Assembly (NCBI GenBank): GCA_900539725.1
Contig: UQDI01000020.1
Coordinates: 1-28,774 of the forward strand
DNA length: 28,774 bases
Source of the DNA: an uncultured Eubacteriales bacterium
GTDB lineage: Bacteria; Bacillota; Clostridia; Tissierellales; Peptoniphilaceae
Direction of reading: 5' to 3'
Below, piece by piece: positions 1 through 8,293 of the stretch. Position 1 is the stretch's first letter; each line of letters starts with the position of its first letter. Made by a program: the position numbers and the translations under genes. The notes beneath the pieces were generated by a model that saw nothing but the letters and a program-made list of their open reading frames with translations, was not told the DNA's origin and searched no databases.

Positions 1-56
1 GACAGATTAACCAACGTCCTTGAGGCGTGGCTAGTAATACAGGCCCTTTGGGCCGT

Positions 57-200
57 ATGAGAAAAACCCCCGGCTAGGCCGGGGGATATTTATTATGCCA
101 CGTGCATGGCTATAGACTCATGCCGTGCTTAATACATCCGCCGCGCTTATATATGGCGCACGGAGGTCCATTAGCAAGGCTAGATGCTTTGTAAATATTT
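57..200 (-). ncRNA. Possible structured small RNA ending at the 67-85 terminator
   Basis: On the minus strand two stem-loops (164-137 and 127-99) precede the terminator with no ORF between them. The first contains the run ACCUCC, which resembles the anti-Shine-Dalgarno sequence, though it is partly paired. An ATTATA at 207-212 gives TATAAT on the minus strand, but no good -35 stands 16-18 bases upstream of it. The 5' end is therefore a guess and the RNA could instead be a 3' UTR. This is inference from structure only. Confidence 0.3.
62..85 (-). terminator. Rho-independent terminator, best on minus strand
   Basis: CCCCCGGC (67-74) pairs perfectly with GCCGGGGG (78-85) around a three-base loop. 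Read on the minus strand it is followed by five U (complement of 62-66), a textbook terminator. On the plus strand the stem is followed only by ATATTTATT, so it may also stop an RNA entering from the left edge, less efficiently. Confidence 0.7.
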
Positions 201-236
201 TGTATAATTATAATCTCATTTTCACCCGCCTTTGTA

Positions 237-265
237 TTGATAAATCACTGCTTTTGTGGTAAAAT
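237..265 (+). promoter_or_regulatory. Sigma-A promoter of ywlC
   Basis: TTGATA (237-242), 17-base spacer, TAAAAT (260-265). The predicted transcript starts near 272, just before the AGAGGT ribosome binding site, so the leader is very short. This also argues against the GTG at 256 as start codon, since it lies upstream of the predicted transcript start. Confidence 0.65.
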
Positions 266-285
266 TAAATTTAGAGGTTGATATA

Positions 286-1305
286 ATGACTGAAGTATTA
301 AAAATTACTGATGATAATATAAAATTATGCGCTGAAGAGATTAAAAAAGGCGGTCTCGTTGCCTTTCCGACTGAAACTGTTTATGGTCTTGGTGCGGATG
401 GATTAAATGCTGAGGCTGTAAAAAAGATTTACGAAGCAAAGGGCAGGCAAAGTGATAACCCTCTTATACTTCATATAGCATCGCGCGAGATGATTGAGCC
501 GCTTGCTTATTACGAGAGTAAATACGATGCGCTTCTTGATGCTTTTTGGCCGGGACCTATGACCATAATCTTAAAGAAGAAGGACATCGTTCCAAGTGTC
601 ATCACTGCTGGGCTTGATAGCGTCGCTATACGTATGCCATCGAGCGATGTAGCGAGAAAGCTGATTGAGTATGCGGGCACACCCATAGCCGCTCCAAGCG
701 CGAATATATCGGGCTATCCATCACCAACATGCGCTGAGCATGTATACAAGGACCTTCATGGCAAGCTAAAATACATACTTGACGGCGATATGAGTGAGGT
801 CGGAATCGAATCAACTGTCATCGACTTAAGTAGAGACAAGGTCCGCATCTTAAGACCGGGCAAAATCTCATTAGAGGATTTACAAAAAATTATTCCTGAA
901 GCTGAATACGACGAGGCCATCACTGACGATAAAGAAGTGAAGAAGCCCATCAGTCCAGGACAAAAATACACGCATTACAAGCCAAACGCAAAAGTAGTCA
1001 TCATCATGGCTGAGGGCGAGGATCTTATTAAAAAGATGAAGACCGAGTATGAGGAAAATATTGAGAAGAATCCAGTTGTTTTCACGCTTATGGAGTACGA
1101 AGACGAGTTCCATGGCTTCAAGACCATGGACCTAGGATCAATTAAGGAGCCCATCAGCATATCGCACAATATATTTAACTTATTAAGAACGGCTGATGAC
1201 AAAGGCTATGGCTACATCATCTTACAAGGCTACGAGCGCAAGGGCATTTTCATGGCGATTATGAACAGAATCATCAAGTCGTCGGGCCACAATATAAAGT
1301 ATTGA
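286..1305 (+). CDS. ywlC: L-threonylcarbamoyladenylate synthase (Sua5/YwlC type)
   Basis: The enzyme makes threonylcarbamoyl-AMP from threonine, bicarbonate and ATP for the t6A37 modification of ANN-decoding tRNAs; it is cytoplasmic. The 339-residue protein has the N-terminal YrdC fold with PTETVYGLG (28-36), KGRQSDNPL (52-60), SANISG (138-143) and ESTVID (175-180). PGQKYTHYKP (224-233) then leads into the C-terminal Sua5 domain, so this is the two-domain form rather than the short TsaC form. The ATG at 286 is chosen over the in-frame GTG at 256 because AGAGGT sits just upstream and the promoter -10 overlaps the longer version. It heads the plus-strand run; rpiB follows after 42 bases with its own promoter. 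The order sua5-rpiB-upp-wecA-wecB is known from other clostridia. Confidence 0.95.
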   Translation: MTEVLKITDDNIKLCAEEIKKGGLVAFPTETVYGLGADGLNAEAVKKIYEAKGRQSDNPLILHIASREMIEPLAYYESKYDALLDAFWPGPMTIILKKKDIVPSVITAGLDSVAIRMPSSDVARKLIEYAGTPIAAPSANISGYPSPTCAEHVYKDLHGKLKYILDGDMSEVGIESTVIDLSRDKVRILRPGKISLEDLQKIIPEAEYDEAITDDKEVKKPISPGQKYTHYKPNAKVVIIMAEGEDLIKKMKTEYEENIEKNPVVFTLMEYEDEFHGFKTMDLGSIKEPISISHNIFNLLRTADDKGYGYIILQGYERKGIFMAIMNRIIKSSGHNIKY

Positions 1306-1330
1306 AAATAAAAATTTTATATGATAAAAT
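1302..1330 (+). promoter_or_regulatory. Internal promoter for rpiB
   Basis: TTGAAA (1302-1307) overlaps the stop codon of ywlC; a 17-base spacer leads to TAAAAT (1325-1330), 17 bases before the rpiB ATG. A GGAGAGG ribosome binding site lies between. It would let rpiB and the genes after it be transcribed independently of ywlC. Confidence 0.55.
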
Positions 1331-1347
1331 TGTAAAGGAGAGGTATC

Positions 1348-1782
1348 ATGAGAAAGATAGGCATTGCATCAGATCACGGAGGATTTGAATTAAAGGAAAA
1401 GTTAAAGAGCTACCTTAGTGAAAAAGGTATCGAAGTCGTTGATTATGGAACTGATTCAACTGAGTCGGTTGACTACCCTGTTTATGGCAAGAAGGCTGCT
1501 AAAGGTGTAATTGCAGGCGAAGTAGAAAAGGCTGTTGTTATCTGCGGCACTGGTATAGGCATTTCACTTGCTGCGAACAAGGTAGAAGGCATCAGATGCG
1601 CTCTTTGCACTAACGAATACATGGCAAAGATGTCTAGAAATCATAACGACGCGAACATGCTAGCTCTTGGCGCAAGGGTAATCGGTGACGAGCTTGCGAA
1701 ATCTATACTTGATACATTTTTAGCGGAAGAATTTTTAGCAGGAAGACATAAAAGAAGAGTCGATTTAATCGAAAATTGTTAG
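1348..1782 (+). CDS. rpiB: Ribose-5-phosphate isomerase B
   Basis: Interconverts ribose 5-phosphate and ribulose 5-phosphate in the non-oxidative pentose phosphate pathway; some relatives (LacA/LacB, allose-phosphate isomerase) use other sugar phosphates. At 144 residues it has the usual RpiB length. Visible family landmarks are SDHGG (8-12), the CGTGIG loop (66-71) carrying the expected catalytic cysteine C66, and NHNDAN (98-103) carrying the active-site histidine. The single-gene context with upp and ywlC, rather than paired lacA/lacB genes and a sugar transporter, favours RpiB. A clear AAAGGAGAGG site precedes the ATG. Only nine bases separate it from upp, so the two are probably co-transcribed. 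Confidence 0.95.
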   Translation: MRKIGIASDHGGFELKEKLKSYLSEKGIEVVDYGTDSTESVDYPVYGKKAAKGVIAGEVEKAVVICGTGIGISLAANKVEGIRCALCTNEYMAKMSRNHNDANMLALGARVIGDELAKSILDTFLAEEFLAGRHKRRVDLIENC

Positions 1783-1791
1783 GAGGGTATT

Positions 1792-2415
1792 ATGGTAACT
1801 GTATTTGATCATCCACTTATTAAACACAAACTAAGCATATTAAGAATGAAGCAAACTGGTACAAAGCAATTTAAGGAGATAGTTACTGAGCTATCTATGC
1901 TTATGGGCTACGAAGTAACTAGGGATTTACAACTAGAAGAAATGACTATAGAGACACCTATATGCAAGACTACTGGCTATAGCTTAGCTGGAAAGAAGAT
2001 TGCGCTAGTACCAATACTTAGAGCTGGTCTTGGTATGGTTGACGGCATGTTAAGCCTACTTCCAGCAGCAAAGGTTGGCCACATAGGTCTATATAGAGAT
2101 CCAGAGACTTATGAACCAGTTGAATACTACTGCAAACTCCCTTCAGACATTGAGAAGAGAGAGGTCATAGTGCTTGACCCAATGCTTGCAACTGGCGGAA
2201 GTGCATCTGCTGCCATAGACTTCTTAAAGAAGAGAGGCGCAAAGCATATCAAGCTTGTAAACATCATCGCTGCTCCTGAAGGAGTTGAGTACGTAAAGAG
2301 TCATCACCCAGATGTTGACATCTTCGTTGCGAGTGTTGATGAAAAGCTTAATGAGCATAAATACATCGTTCCAGGTCTTGGAGACGCAGGAGACAGACTT
2401 TTCGGAACTAAGTAG
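1792..2415 (+). CDS. upp: Uracil phosphoribosyltransferase
   Basis: Salvages uracil by joining it to PRPP, giving UMP and pyrophosphate. The 207-residue length is standard. The PRPP-binding loop VLDPMLATGGSA is at 127-138, and the C-terminal GLGDAGDRLFGT (196-207) is the uracil-binding end typical of Upp. ATG follows AGGAGGG at a good distance. It lies between rpiB, which supplies pentose phosphate, and the lipid-linked sugar gene, with a nine-base gap on each side. No uracil permease or PyrR leader is visible, so pyrimidine regulation here cannot be argued. Confidence 0.97.
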   Translation: MVTVFDHPLIKHKLSILRMKQTGTKQFKEIVTELSMLMGYEVTRDLQLEEMTIETPICKTTGYSLAGKKIALVPILRAGLGMVDGMLSLLPAAKVGHIGLYRDPETYEPVEYYCKLPSDIEKREVIVLDPMLATGGSASAAIDFLKKRGAKHIKLVNIIAAPEGVEYVKSHHPDVDIFVASVDEKLNEHKYIVPGLGDAGDRLFGTK

Positions 2416-2424
2416 GTGAATTAA

Positions 2425-3450
2425 TTGAGGAGAATATATTTTGCGGCTTTTGTAAGCTTGGTCCTTGGACTAATACTTACTAAGCTTCAAATACGCTTGT
2501 CTAAGAAATTCGGTTTCATTGACGTACCAAAGGATCAAAGACGTATGCATACTGACGCCATCCCGACTTGCGGGGGCTTTGCTATGTACTTCGCAATCTT
2601 TATCCCATATATGATACTATATAAGTTTACGCCAAGGAACACAGCCATATTCATAGGTGCGACAATCATCATGCTATCTGGCTTCTACGATGACATGCAT
2701 GACCTTAAACCGAAATACAAGGTTCTATTTCAGCTATTAGCTGGACTTGTAGTATATTTCTTAGGCAATATAAGGATAATGAACATAGGTAACCCATTTA
2801 TTGATAATAATTTGTTATCGCTTGGCTACCTATCGCTTCCAGCAACGCTATTTTGGATAGTGGCTGTTACAAACATCATAAATTTAATAGATGGGCTCGA
2901 TGGCCTAGCAGGAGGCGTTGTATTTATCTCGTCAATGACTTTAGCCGTGGTATCGGTTTCGTATGAACAGTACTCGCTGACAGCTTTATGCCTATGTGTC
3001 GGCTTTAGCTACCTAGCCTTTTTAAAATATAATTTTGTTCCGGCAAAGATATTCATGGGCGATACAGGCGCTTTACTCGCGGGCTTTATGCTCTCTGTCA
3101 TCACTATACAAGGAGCGATGAAGGCGGTTGCAGCCATAGGTATCATAGTGCCAATCATGATACTTGGCCTACCTGTCTTTGATACTACATTTGCAATGAT
3201 TAGAAGGCTTCTTAGCGGCAGGTCCATCGCCTCGGCGGACAAGGGCCACCTGCACCACAGACTCTTAAGAAAGTATTCGACTAAGAAGACGGTTTTGATA
3301 CTATATACGATATCAGCCATATTCTCAATATTTGGCATACTTGTGATGAAGCTTAGAAATACTGTTTCGGTACTTATTTCAGGAATTATATTTATGATAA
3401 TAGTTTTTTTAGCATACAAGATTGGATTGTTTAAGGATGGTGAAAATTGA
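2425..3450 (+). CDS. tagO: Undecaprenyl-phosphate GlcNAc-1-phosphate transferase (TagO/WecA family)
   Basis: Integral membrane enzyme that moves GlcNAc-1-phosphate from UDP-GlcNAc to undecaprenyl phosphate, the first step of teichoic-acid-like or other wall polymers. The 341 residues contain about ten hydrophobic segments. The catalytic landmarks are FYDD (87-90), NLIDGLDGLAGG (153-164), MGDTG (211-215) and the loop HLHHRL (275-280) that marks the WecA/TagO branch and not MraY. The start is TTG at 2425, preceded by GGTG; no in-frame ATG lies close by. wecB follows with a 4-base overlap, which fits joint production of GlcNAc-lipid and ManNAc donors. The exact polymer is unknown. Confidence 0.9.
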   Translation: MRRIYFAAFVSLVLGLILTKLQIRLSKKFGFIDVPKDQRRMHTDAIPTCGGFAMYFAIFIPYMILYKFTPRNTAIFIGATIIMLSGFYDDMHDLKPKYKVLFQLLAGLVVYFLGNIRIMNIGNPFIDNNLLSLGYLSLPATLFWIVAVTNIINLIDGLDGLAGGVVFISSMTLAVVSVSYEQYSLTALCLCVGFSYLAFLKYNFVPAKIFMGDTGALLAGFMLSVITIQGAMKAVAAIGIIVPIMILGLPVFDTTFAMIRRLLSGRSIASADKGHLHHRLLRKYSTKKTVLILYTISAIFSIFGILVMKLRNTVSVLISGIIFMIIVFLAYKIGLFKDGEN

Positions 3451-4553
3451 AAGCTTTAGTAATATTTGGAACAAGGCCTGAAGGTATAAAGATGGCCCCT
3501 ATTATTAAGGAGCTTAAAAACGCTGATGGTGTTGAGCTTGTAACGTGTATAACGAGTCAGCACAGAGAGCTTTTGGACTCGGTAATAAAGGTTTTTGATT
3601 TAGAAATTGATTATGATTTGAATATATTTGAAAAGGGACAGACTTTGACTGATATAACTGTGAGGTCATTAAAGGGACTTGAAGAGGTTATTAAGAAGGA
3701 AAAGCCTGATGTTGTCTTGGTTCAAGGCGATACTACAACTGTGTTTGCGGGAGCACTTGAGGCCTTTTACAACGGCGTAAAGATAGGTCACGTTGAGGCG
3801 GGACTACGTAGTGGCAATATTTTAAGCCCATTCCCAGAGGAAGCGAACAGGAAGCTAACTGGCATCATGACTGACTTTCATTTCTGCCCAACACAAAGGG
3901 CGAAGGAAAACCTTATCAAAGAAGGCTACGATATGGATAAGCTTTACATAACTGGTAACACTGTTATTGACGCGCTTCTAATGACTGCCGATAAGGTCGA
4001 TTCATTTACAAGAGATGATCTTAAGAATATTGATTTAAGTAAAAAGCTAATTCTTCTTACTTCACACAGAAGAGAGAATCAAGGCGAGCCTATGGAAAAT
4101 ATCTTTGGCGCAGTAAGAAAGATTGCTGATGAATTTAGTGATGTGAACATAGTCTTTCCTATGCACCCAAATCCAAGGGTTAGGGAGCTTGCGAAGAAGC
4201 ACTTAGATGGAGCAGCTAATGTAATTCTAACTGAGCCGGTTGAGTATGAAGACATGGCTTATATACTTAAACATGCCTACATGGTTGTCACTGACTCAGG
4301 TGGACTGCAAGAGGAGGCACCAGCGCTTGGCGTGCCAGTTCTTGTTATTAGACGCGAGACTGAAAGGCCTGAAGGCATTGAATATGGCACTGCAAAGCTT
4401 GTCGGAACTAAATTTGATAGCGTTTATAATAATATGAAGATGTTATTAACAGATGAAGATGAGTATATGAAGATGCATAAGGCCATCAACCCATATGGCG
4501 ACGGCAATAGCGCCAAGATGATTAAAGATATATTGATAAGAGAGGTAAAGTAA
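3447..4553 (+). CDS. wecB: UDP-N-acetylglucosamine 2-epimerase (non-hydrolysing)
   Basis: Converts UDP-GlcNAc to UDP-ManNAc in the cytoplasm, the donor for the second sugar of many Gram-positive linkage units. The 368 residues are the normal length. Family motifs: GTRPEGIKMAP (8-18), SQHRELLD (37-44), VQGDTTT (92-98, acid D95), HVEAGLRSG (115-123, E117), FPEEANR (129-135, E131), TSHRRENQGEP (205-215) and TDSGGLQEEAPALG (282-295) with the conserved ERPEG after it. The start is TTG at 3447, whose bases overlap the tagO stop (TTGA), with GGATGG upstream. The overlap with ychF at its other end is a TAATG join, so the block is translationally tight. Confidence 0.95.
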   Translation: MKALVIFGTRPEGIKMAPIIKELKNADGVELVTCITSQHRELLDSVIKVFDLEIDYDLNIFEKGQTLTDITVRSLKGLEEVIKKEKPDVVLVQGDTTTVFAGALEAFYNGVKIGHVEAGLRSGNILSPFPEEANRKLTGIMTDFHFCPTQRAKENLIKEGYDMDKLYITGNTVIDALLMTADKVDSFTRDDLKNIDLSKKLILLTSHRRENQGEPMENIFGAVRKIADEFSDVNIVFPMHPNPRVRELAKKHLDGAANVILTEPVEYEDMAYILKHAYMVVTDSGGLQEEAPALGVPVLVIRRETERPEGIEYGTAKLVGTKFDSVYNNMKMLLTDEDEYMKMHKAINPYGDGNSAKMIKDILIREVK

Positions 4554-5650
4554 TGAAATTAGGTATAGTAGGACTACCAAATGTTGGTAAGTCAACACTT
4601 TTTAACGCCGTGACAAAGGCGGGAGCGGAGGTAGCTAACTACCCATTCTGCACCATAGACCCCAATGTCGGCGTTGTTGAAGTGCCAGACGAGAGATTAA
4701 AAATATTAACAGATGTAAATAAATCGAAGAAAACAATTCCAGCTGTAATTGAATTTTATGATATAGCTGGTCTTGTTAAGGGCGCATCAAAGGGCGAGGG
4801 CCTTGGCAATAAGTTTTTGTCACATATAAGGGAAGTCGAAGCCATTGTCCACGTGTTAAGAGTTTTTGAAGACGAAAACATTGTCCATGTCGATGGAAGC
4901 ATTGATCCAATCAGAGACATAGAGACTATAAACCTAGAATTAATCTTCTCTGACTTGGATATGGTTGATGCGAGAATACAAAAACTTACAAAGCAAGTGA
5001 AAGGCGACAAGTCTTTACAAGCTGAACTTGATTTATTAAATGAAGTGAAAAAGGTTCTTGAAGAAGGAAAGTCGGCCAGAGTGCTTGAGCTTAATGATGA
5101 TCAAAAGGCTATGCTTAGAGGATTTAACTTGCTTAGCTTAAAACCAATTATCTACGTTTTAAATGTATCTGAAGATGACTACATCAATGATTTAAAGGAC
5201 AATAAATATGTTGACAAGCTTAGGGAGTACGCTGAAGCAGAAGGCTCTGAGATAGTTCCTATCTCTGTTAAGATTGAAGAAGAGATGAGTGAACTTGATG
5301 ATGAAGAGAGAAAAGCCTTTCTTGAAGACATGGGCATAAAAGAGTCTGGTCTAGATAGACTTATCAGAAAGAGCTATAAGCTACTTGGCCTAATGAGCTT
5401 CTTAACAACTGGTGAAGACGAGACAAGGGCGTGGACTATTAAGAAGGGTACTAAAGCCGTTGACGCAGCAGCTAAGATACACTCAGACATCGCTAGAGGC
5501 TTTATACGTGCGGAAGTTGTTAGCTACGATGACCTTGTAGCCAACGAAATGTCCATGAACAAAGTAAAAGAGAAGGGCCTTATGAGGCTAGAAGGCAAAG
5601 ACTATATTATGCAAGAAGGAGATATAGTTTACTTCAGGTTTAATGTATAA
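4553..5650 (+). CDS. ychF: Redox/ribosome-associated ATPase-GTPase YchF (OLA1 family)
   Basis: Obg-related P-loop NTPase of 365 residues that binds ribosomes and, in characterised members, prefers ATP. P-loop GLPNVGKST (7-15), switch region NYPFCTIDPNVG (29-40) and G3 motif DIAGLVKGASKGEGLGNKFL (70-89). The G4 position reads NVSE, not NKxD, as in the family, which explains relaxed base specificity. A coiled-coil insertion (about 130-180) and a C-terminal TGS domain (about 280-364) complete the expected architecture. Start and stop both overlap neighbours by one base (TAATG), so it is co-translated with wecB and the following nuclease gene. Its presence in a wall-sugar operon is probably positional. 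Confidence 0.96.
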   Translation: MKLGIVGLPNVGKSTLFNAVTKAGAEVANYPFCTIDPNVGVVEVPDERLKILTDVNKSKKTIPAVIEFYDIAGLVKGASKGEGLGNKFLSHIREVEAIVHVLRVFEDENIVHVDGSIDPIRDIETINLELIFSDLDMVDARIQKLTKQVKGDKSLQAELDLLNEVKKVLEEGKSARVLELNDDQKAMLRGFNLLSLKPIIYVLNVSEDDYINDLKDNKYVDKLREYAEAEGSEIVPISVKIEEEMSELDDEERKAFLEDMGIKESGLDRLIRKSYKLLGLMSFLTTGEDETRAWTIKKGTKAVDAAAKIHSDIARGFIRAEVVSYDDLVANEMSMNKVKEKGLMRLEGKDYIMQEGDIVYFRFNV

Positions 5651-6579
5651 TGAAAATTTTAGAATATGATGAAAAATTAACTTTTAAGTCAAAGTACTAC
5701 GATGAGGAAGCTGTTTTTCTTGATATTGAAACGACAGGACTTAGCCCCATGAGAAGCTTTATCTACCTCATCGGGCTAGTTTTTATTGACTTAAAGAAGC
5801 TGACAATGCATATAACGCAGCTCATAGCTGAAGATAGAGATGAGGAAGAAGAAGTTCTTAAGCTAATGAAGGAGAGGCTTAAGGGCTACAAGACAGTCGT
5901 TACTTATAACGGAAACTCCTTTGACCTTCCTTTCATCGCGAAGAGGTCCGAGCGTTATGGCATAGAGCCCATAGTCATGGACTCCTTTGATATGTATGAA
6001 AAACTTAGGCTACACAAGGACACGCTAAAGCTTGATGGGCTTAAGCAAAAGAATATTGAGAAGAAGCTTGGCATCACTAGAGAAGACCGTTACAATGGCG
6101 GCGAGTGCATCAGCTTTTACAAAGACTATGTGAAAAACAAAAATCAAGAAAGTTTTGATAGATTTGTCCTTCATAACTACGATGACCTTTTGTATATGCC
6201 GGCAACTATGTCTATACTGGACCTATTGGATGAGAAGATCACCATAGACATAGACGGACGCAAATACAAATTCGATAAGCACAGCATAAAAAAAGACATC
6301 TTGATGATTGATTTTACTACCGATATGGGTATTAATACTTATGTAGAGGAAACAGGCTACCTCATTGAAGAGGATGAGGGCTTAAGGCATCTTGAGTTTA
6401 CGTTAAAGACTGGCTATATGAAGGATGCACGCAAGGTGAAATACCTTGAGAAGAGCTCCCTTGCTAGCTTAAGTCACGAGGACTTCGATGGCGAGGACTT
6501 AGTCGAGGAAGGCGTTGTTCCTATACGTATACAAAATAAATTATTTATTCGAAATATAATTAAATTAGGTAGTATTTAG
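5650..6579 (+). CDS. YprB-like ribonuclease H-fold exonuclease domain protein
   Basis: A 309-residue DEDD-type nuclease related to Bacillus YprB. The first acidic motif is FLDIETTG (23-30), the second region reads VVTYNGNSFDLPFI (near 103-116), and HNYDDLLYMP (near 194) supplies the last acidic residues and histidine. About 80 residues follow the nuclease fold without a recognisable domain. In bacilli YprB often stands next to the helicase YprA; here no helicase is adjacent, and the gene overlaps ychF by one base. The substrate (RNA or DNA) cannot be told from the sequence. The family assignment is good; the biological role is open. Confidence 0.8.
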   Translation: MKILEYDEKLTFKSKYYDEEAVFLDIETTGLSPMRSFIYLIGLVFIDLKKLTMHITQLIAEDRDEEEEVLKLMKERLKGYKTVVTYNGNSFDLPFIAKRSERYGIEPIVMDSFDMYEKLRLHKDTLKLDGLKQKNIEKKLGITREDRYNGGECISFYKDYVKNKNQESFDRFVLHNYDDLLYMPATMSILDLLDEKITIDIDGRKYKFDKHSIKKDILMIDFTTDMGINTYVEETGYLIEEDEGLRHLEFTLKTGYMKDARKVKYLEKSSLASLSHEDFDGEDLVEEGVVPIRIQNKLFIRNIIKLGSI

Positions 6580-6588
6580 GAGGTTAAG

Positions 6589-6822
6589 ATGAAATTAGAA
6601 CTTTATTACAAGGCTGAGTGCCCATTCTGTCAAAAGGTATTAAACTACATGATGGACAATTGTCAAATTAAGGATGTTGAACTTGTTGACATTAAAGAAG
6701 AAAATAACAACGAAGACTTAATCAAAAGAGGCGGCAAGGACCAAGTGCCATGCCTATTCATTGACGGCAAGCCGCTTTACGAATCAGACGATATAATTAA
6801 GTATTTCAAAGAAAATTTTTAG
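6589..6822 (+). CDS. Glutaredoxin-like / GST N-terminal-fold small protein
   Basis: A 77-residue thioredoxin-fold protein with a dithiol CPFC motif at 11-14, the glutaredoxin signature form being CPYC. DQVPCLFIDGKPLYESDDI (about 51-69) includes the cis-proline VP and the glutathione-binding SDDI segment of the family. It probably acts as a small cytoplasmic thiol-disulfide oxidoreductase; many anaerobes lack glutathione, so the reductant may be a thioredoxin system instead. It has a strong TAGGAGG site, nine bases after the nuclease gene and eleven before pepD, so it belongs to the same transcript. Confidence 0.85.
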   Translation: MKLELYYKAECPFCQKVLNYMMDNCQIKDVELVDIKEENNNEDLIKRGGKDQVPCLFIDGKPLYESDDIIKYFKENF

Positions 6823-6833
6823 GAGGTAAAATT

Positions 6834-8264
6834 ATGGACTACAAAGATTTACCAGCACAAGAGGTTTTTCATTGGTTTAAAGAGATTAACCAAATCCCAA
6901 GAGGATCAGGCGACGAAAAGAGAATTTCTGATTTTCTATACAATTGGGCTAAGGAAAGAAATTTAGACGTTTGGCAAGATGAGGCTCTAAACATCGTTAT
7001 ACACAAGGGCGCTACTAAGGGCTATGAAAATGCTCCAAAGGTTATCCTACAAGGACATATGGATATGGTTTGCGAAAAAGGTTTAGATAGCAACCATGAT
7101 TTCTCTAAAGATCCAATCGAAATGATAGTTGACGGAGACTATCTAAGAGCAAATGATACAACACTTGGCGCTGACGATGGTATAGCAGTTGCTATGGCAC
7201 TTGCAGTACTAGATGCAGATGACATCGAGCACCCAGCCATCGAAGCAGTGTTTACAACAGCTGAAGAAACATCCATGGTCGGAGCAGTAAACTTAACTAA
7301 TGAGCACCTAAGCGGCGATTACCTATTCAATATTGACTCTGAAGAAGAAGGTATATTCTTATCATCAAGCTCAGGCGGTGTCAATAGTGAATCAAAATTC
7401 GAAGTTGAATTTGAAGACAATAGTGAGCCAGCTCTAGAAATTAGCTTAAAGGGCTTTACTGGCGGACACAGCGGTATGGAAATCATTAAGCAAAGAGCAA
7501 ACGCTATCAAAGTTTTAGCAAGATTATTAAATGAATGCAACTGCGATAAACTAAGATTAGTTTCAATAGAAGGCGGTACTAAGCACAATGCCATCGCCAA
7601 TGTTGCTAAGGCTACTATAGTTCATACAGACTACGCTAAAGTTAAAGATGCGATGAATGAATTATTCGCTCACATCAAAAAAGATTATCACGTAGAAGAC
7701 CCAAATATGAGCCTTGAATTTAAAGAAGTTAAAGCTGAAAAAGTAATGACTAAGAAGGATACTAACAGAATCATAAACTTCTTAATGCTTGCTCCACACG
7801 GTGTTATCTACATGTCAAAGGACATAGAAGGCCTTGTAATGACAAGCTGTAACGCAGCTGTACTAAGAACTGAGGGAAATGGCGTGAACTATCTATGCTC
7901 AATCAGAAGTTCATCAGACGCAGCTCTAGTTGAAGTAAGAGAACAAGTTAGAATCATGACTGAAGTACTAGGAGGCAAAGTTGAATTATCAGAGGCATAT
8001 CCTTCATGGGAATTCGATGAAGACCCAGTACTAAGAGATTTAGTATCAAAGGTTTATAAAGAAGTTACAGGTAAAGACGCAGAAGTAAGCGCTATACACG
8101 CAGGACTTGAATGCGGTCTACTAAAACAAATCTTACCGGATACTAAGATGATAAGCTTTGGACCAAACATCTACGACGTTCATACAAACAGAGAACATCT
8201 AGATATCAAGTCAACAGCTAGAATGTGGGAATTCCTTAAAGCACTTCTTAAGGCAGTTCATTAA
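6834..8264 (+). CDS. pepD: Aminoacyl-histidine dipeptidase PepD (peptidase M20C)
   Basis: Cytoplasmic zinc peptidase that cleaves Xaa-His and other dipeptides, part of peptide use in amino-acid-fermenting bacteria. At 476 residues it matches PepD length. Metal-ligand motifs: GHMDMVCEK (74-82, H75 and D77), LGADDGIAVA (111-120, D114), TTAEET (141-146, catalytic E144 and ligand E145), FNIDSEEEG (165-173, D168), GGHSGMEI in the dimerisation lid, and the final HTNREH near the C-terminus. IHAGLECG is the family's late signature. AGGAGG precedes the ATG closely. It is the last gene of the plus-strand run and ends 29 bases before a terminator hairpin. Confidence 0.95.
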   Translation: MDYKDLPAQEVFHWFKEINQIPRGSGDEKRISDFLYNWAKERNLDVWQDEALNIVIHKGATKGYENAPKVILQGHMDMVCEKGLDSNHDFSKDPIEMIVDGDYLRANDTTLGADDGIAVAMALAVLDADDIEHPAIEAVFTTAEETSMVGAVNLTNEHLSGDYLFNIDSEEEGIFLSSSSGGVNSESKFEVEFEDNSEPALEISLKGFTGGHSGMEIIKQRANAIKVLARLLNECNCDKLRLVSIEGGTKHNAIANVAKATIVHTDYAKVKDAMNELFAHIKKDYHVEDPNMSLEFKEVKAEKVMTKKDTNRIINFLMLAPHGVIYMSKDIEGLVMTSCNAAVLRTEGNGVNYLCSIRSSSDAALVEVREQVRIMTEVLGGKVELSEAYPSWEFDEDPVLRDLVSKVYKEVTGKDAEVSAIHAGLECGLLKQILPDTKMISFGPNIYDVHTNREHLDIKSTARMWEFLKALLKAVH

Positions 8265-8293
8265 TTTCAAATTAAAACATAAACATATACAAA

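Larger units (their letters stand above)
1..236. other. Gene-free, hairpin-rich left edge
   Basis: No convincing ORF lies here. The stretch is richer in G+C than the genes around it down to about position 165, then turns AT-rich. Five stem-loops follow each other: 11-30 (CCA/CG/CCT against AGG/CG/TGG), 37-58 (ATAC-GGCCC against GGGCC-GTAT), 67-85 (perfect 8-bp GC stem), 99-127 (9 pairs with one bulge) and 137-164 (TCCG/GCGC against GCGC/CGGA). Such dense pairing suggests one or two structured RNAs that end at the 67-85 terminator. I could not match it to tmRNA, RNase P, SRP RNA or a known riboswitch by eye. Confidence 0.5.

Noticed and set aside
1..200. Tail of tmRNA, RNase P RNA or a tRNA gene
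   Set aside because: No CCA end, no T-loop (GTTCGA) and none of the conserved motifs of these RNAs could be found by eye.
256..285. Longer ywlC starting with GTG at 256
   Set aside because: The codons overlap the -10 box of a good promoter and lack a ribosome binding site; ATG at 286 has AGAGGT.
4240..4437. ORF inside wecB in another frame
   Set aside because: Fully inside the conserved C-terminal half of wecB, no ribosome binding site.
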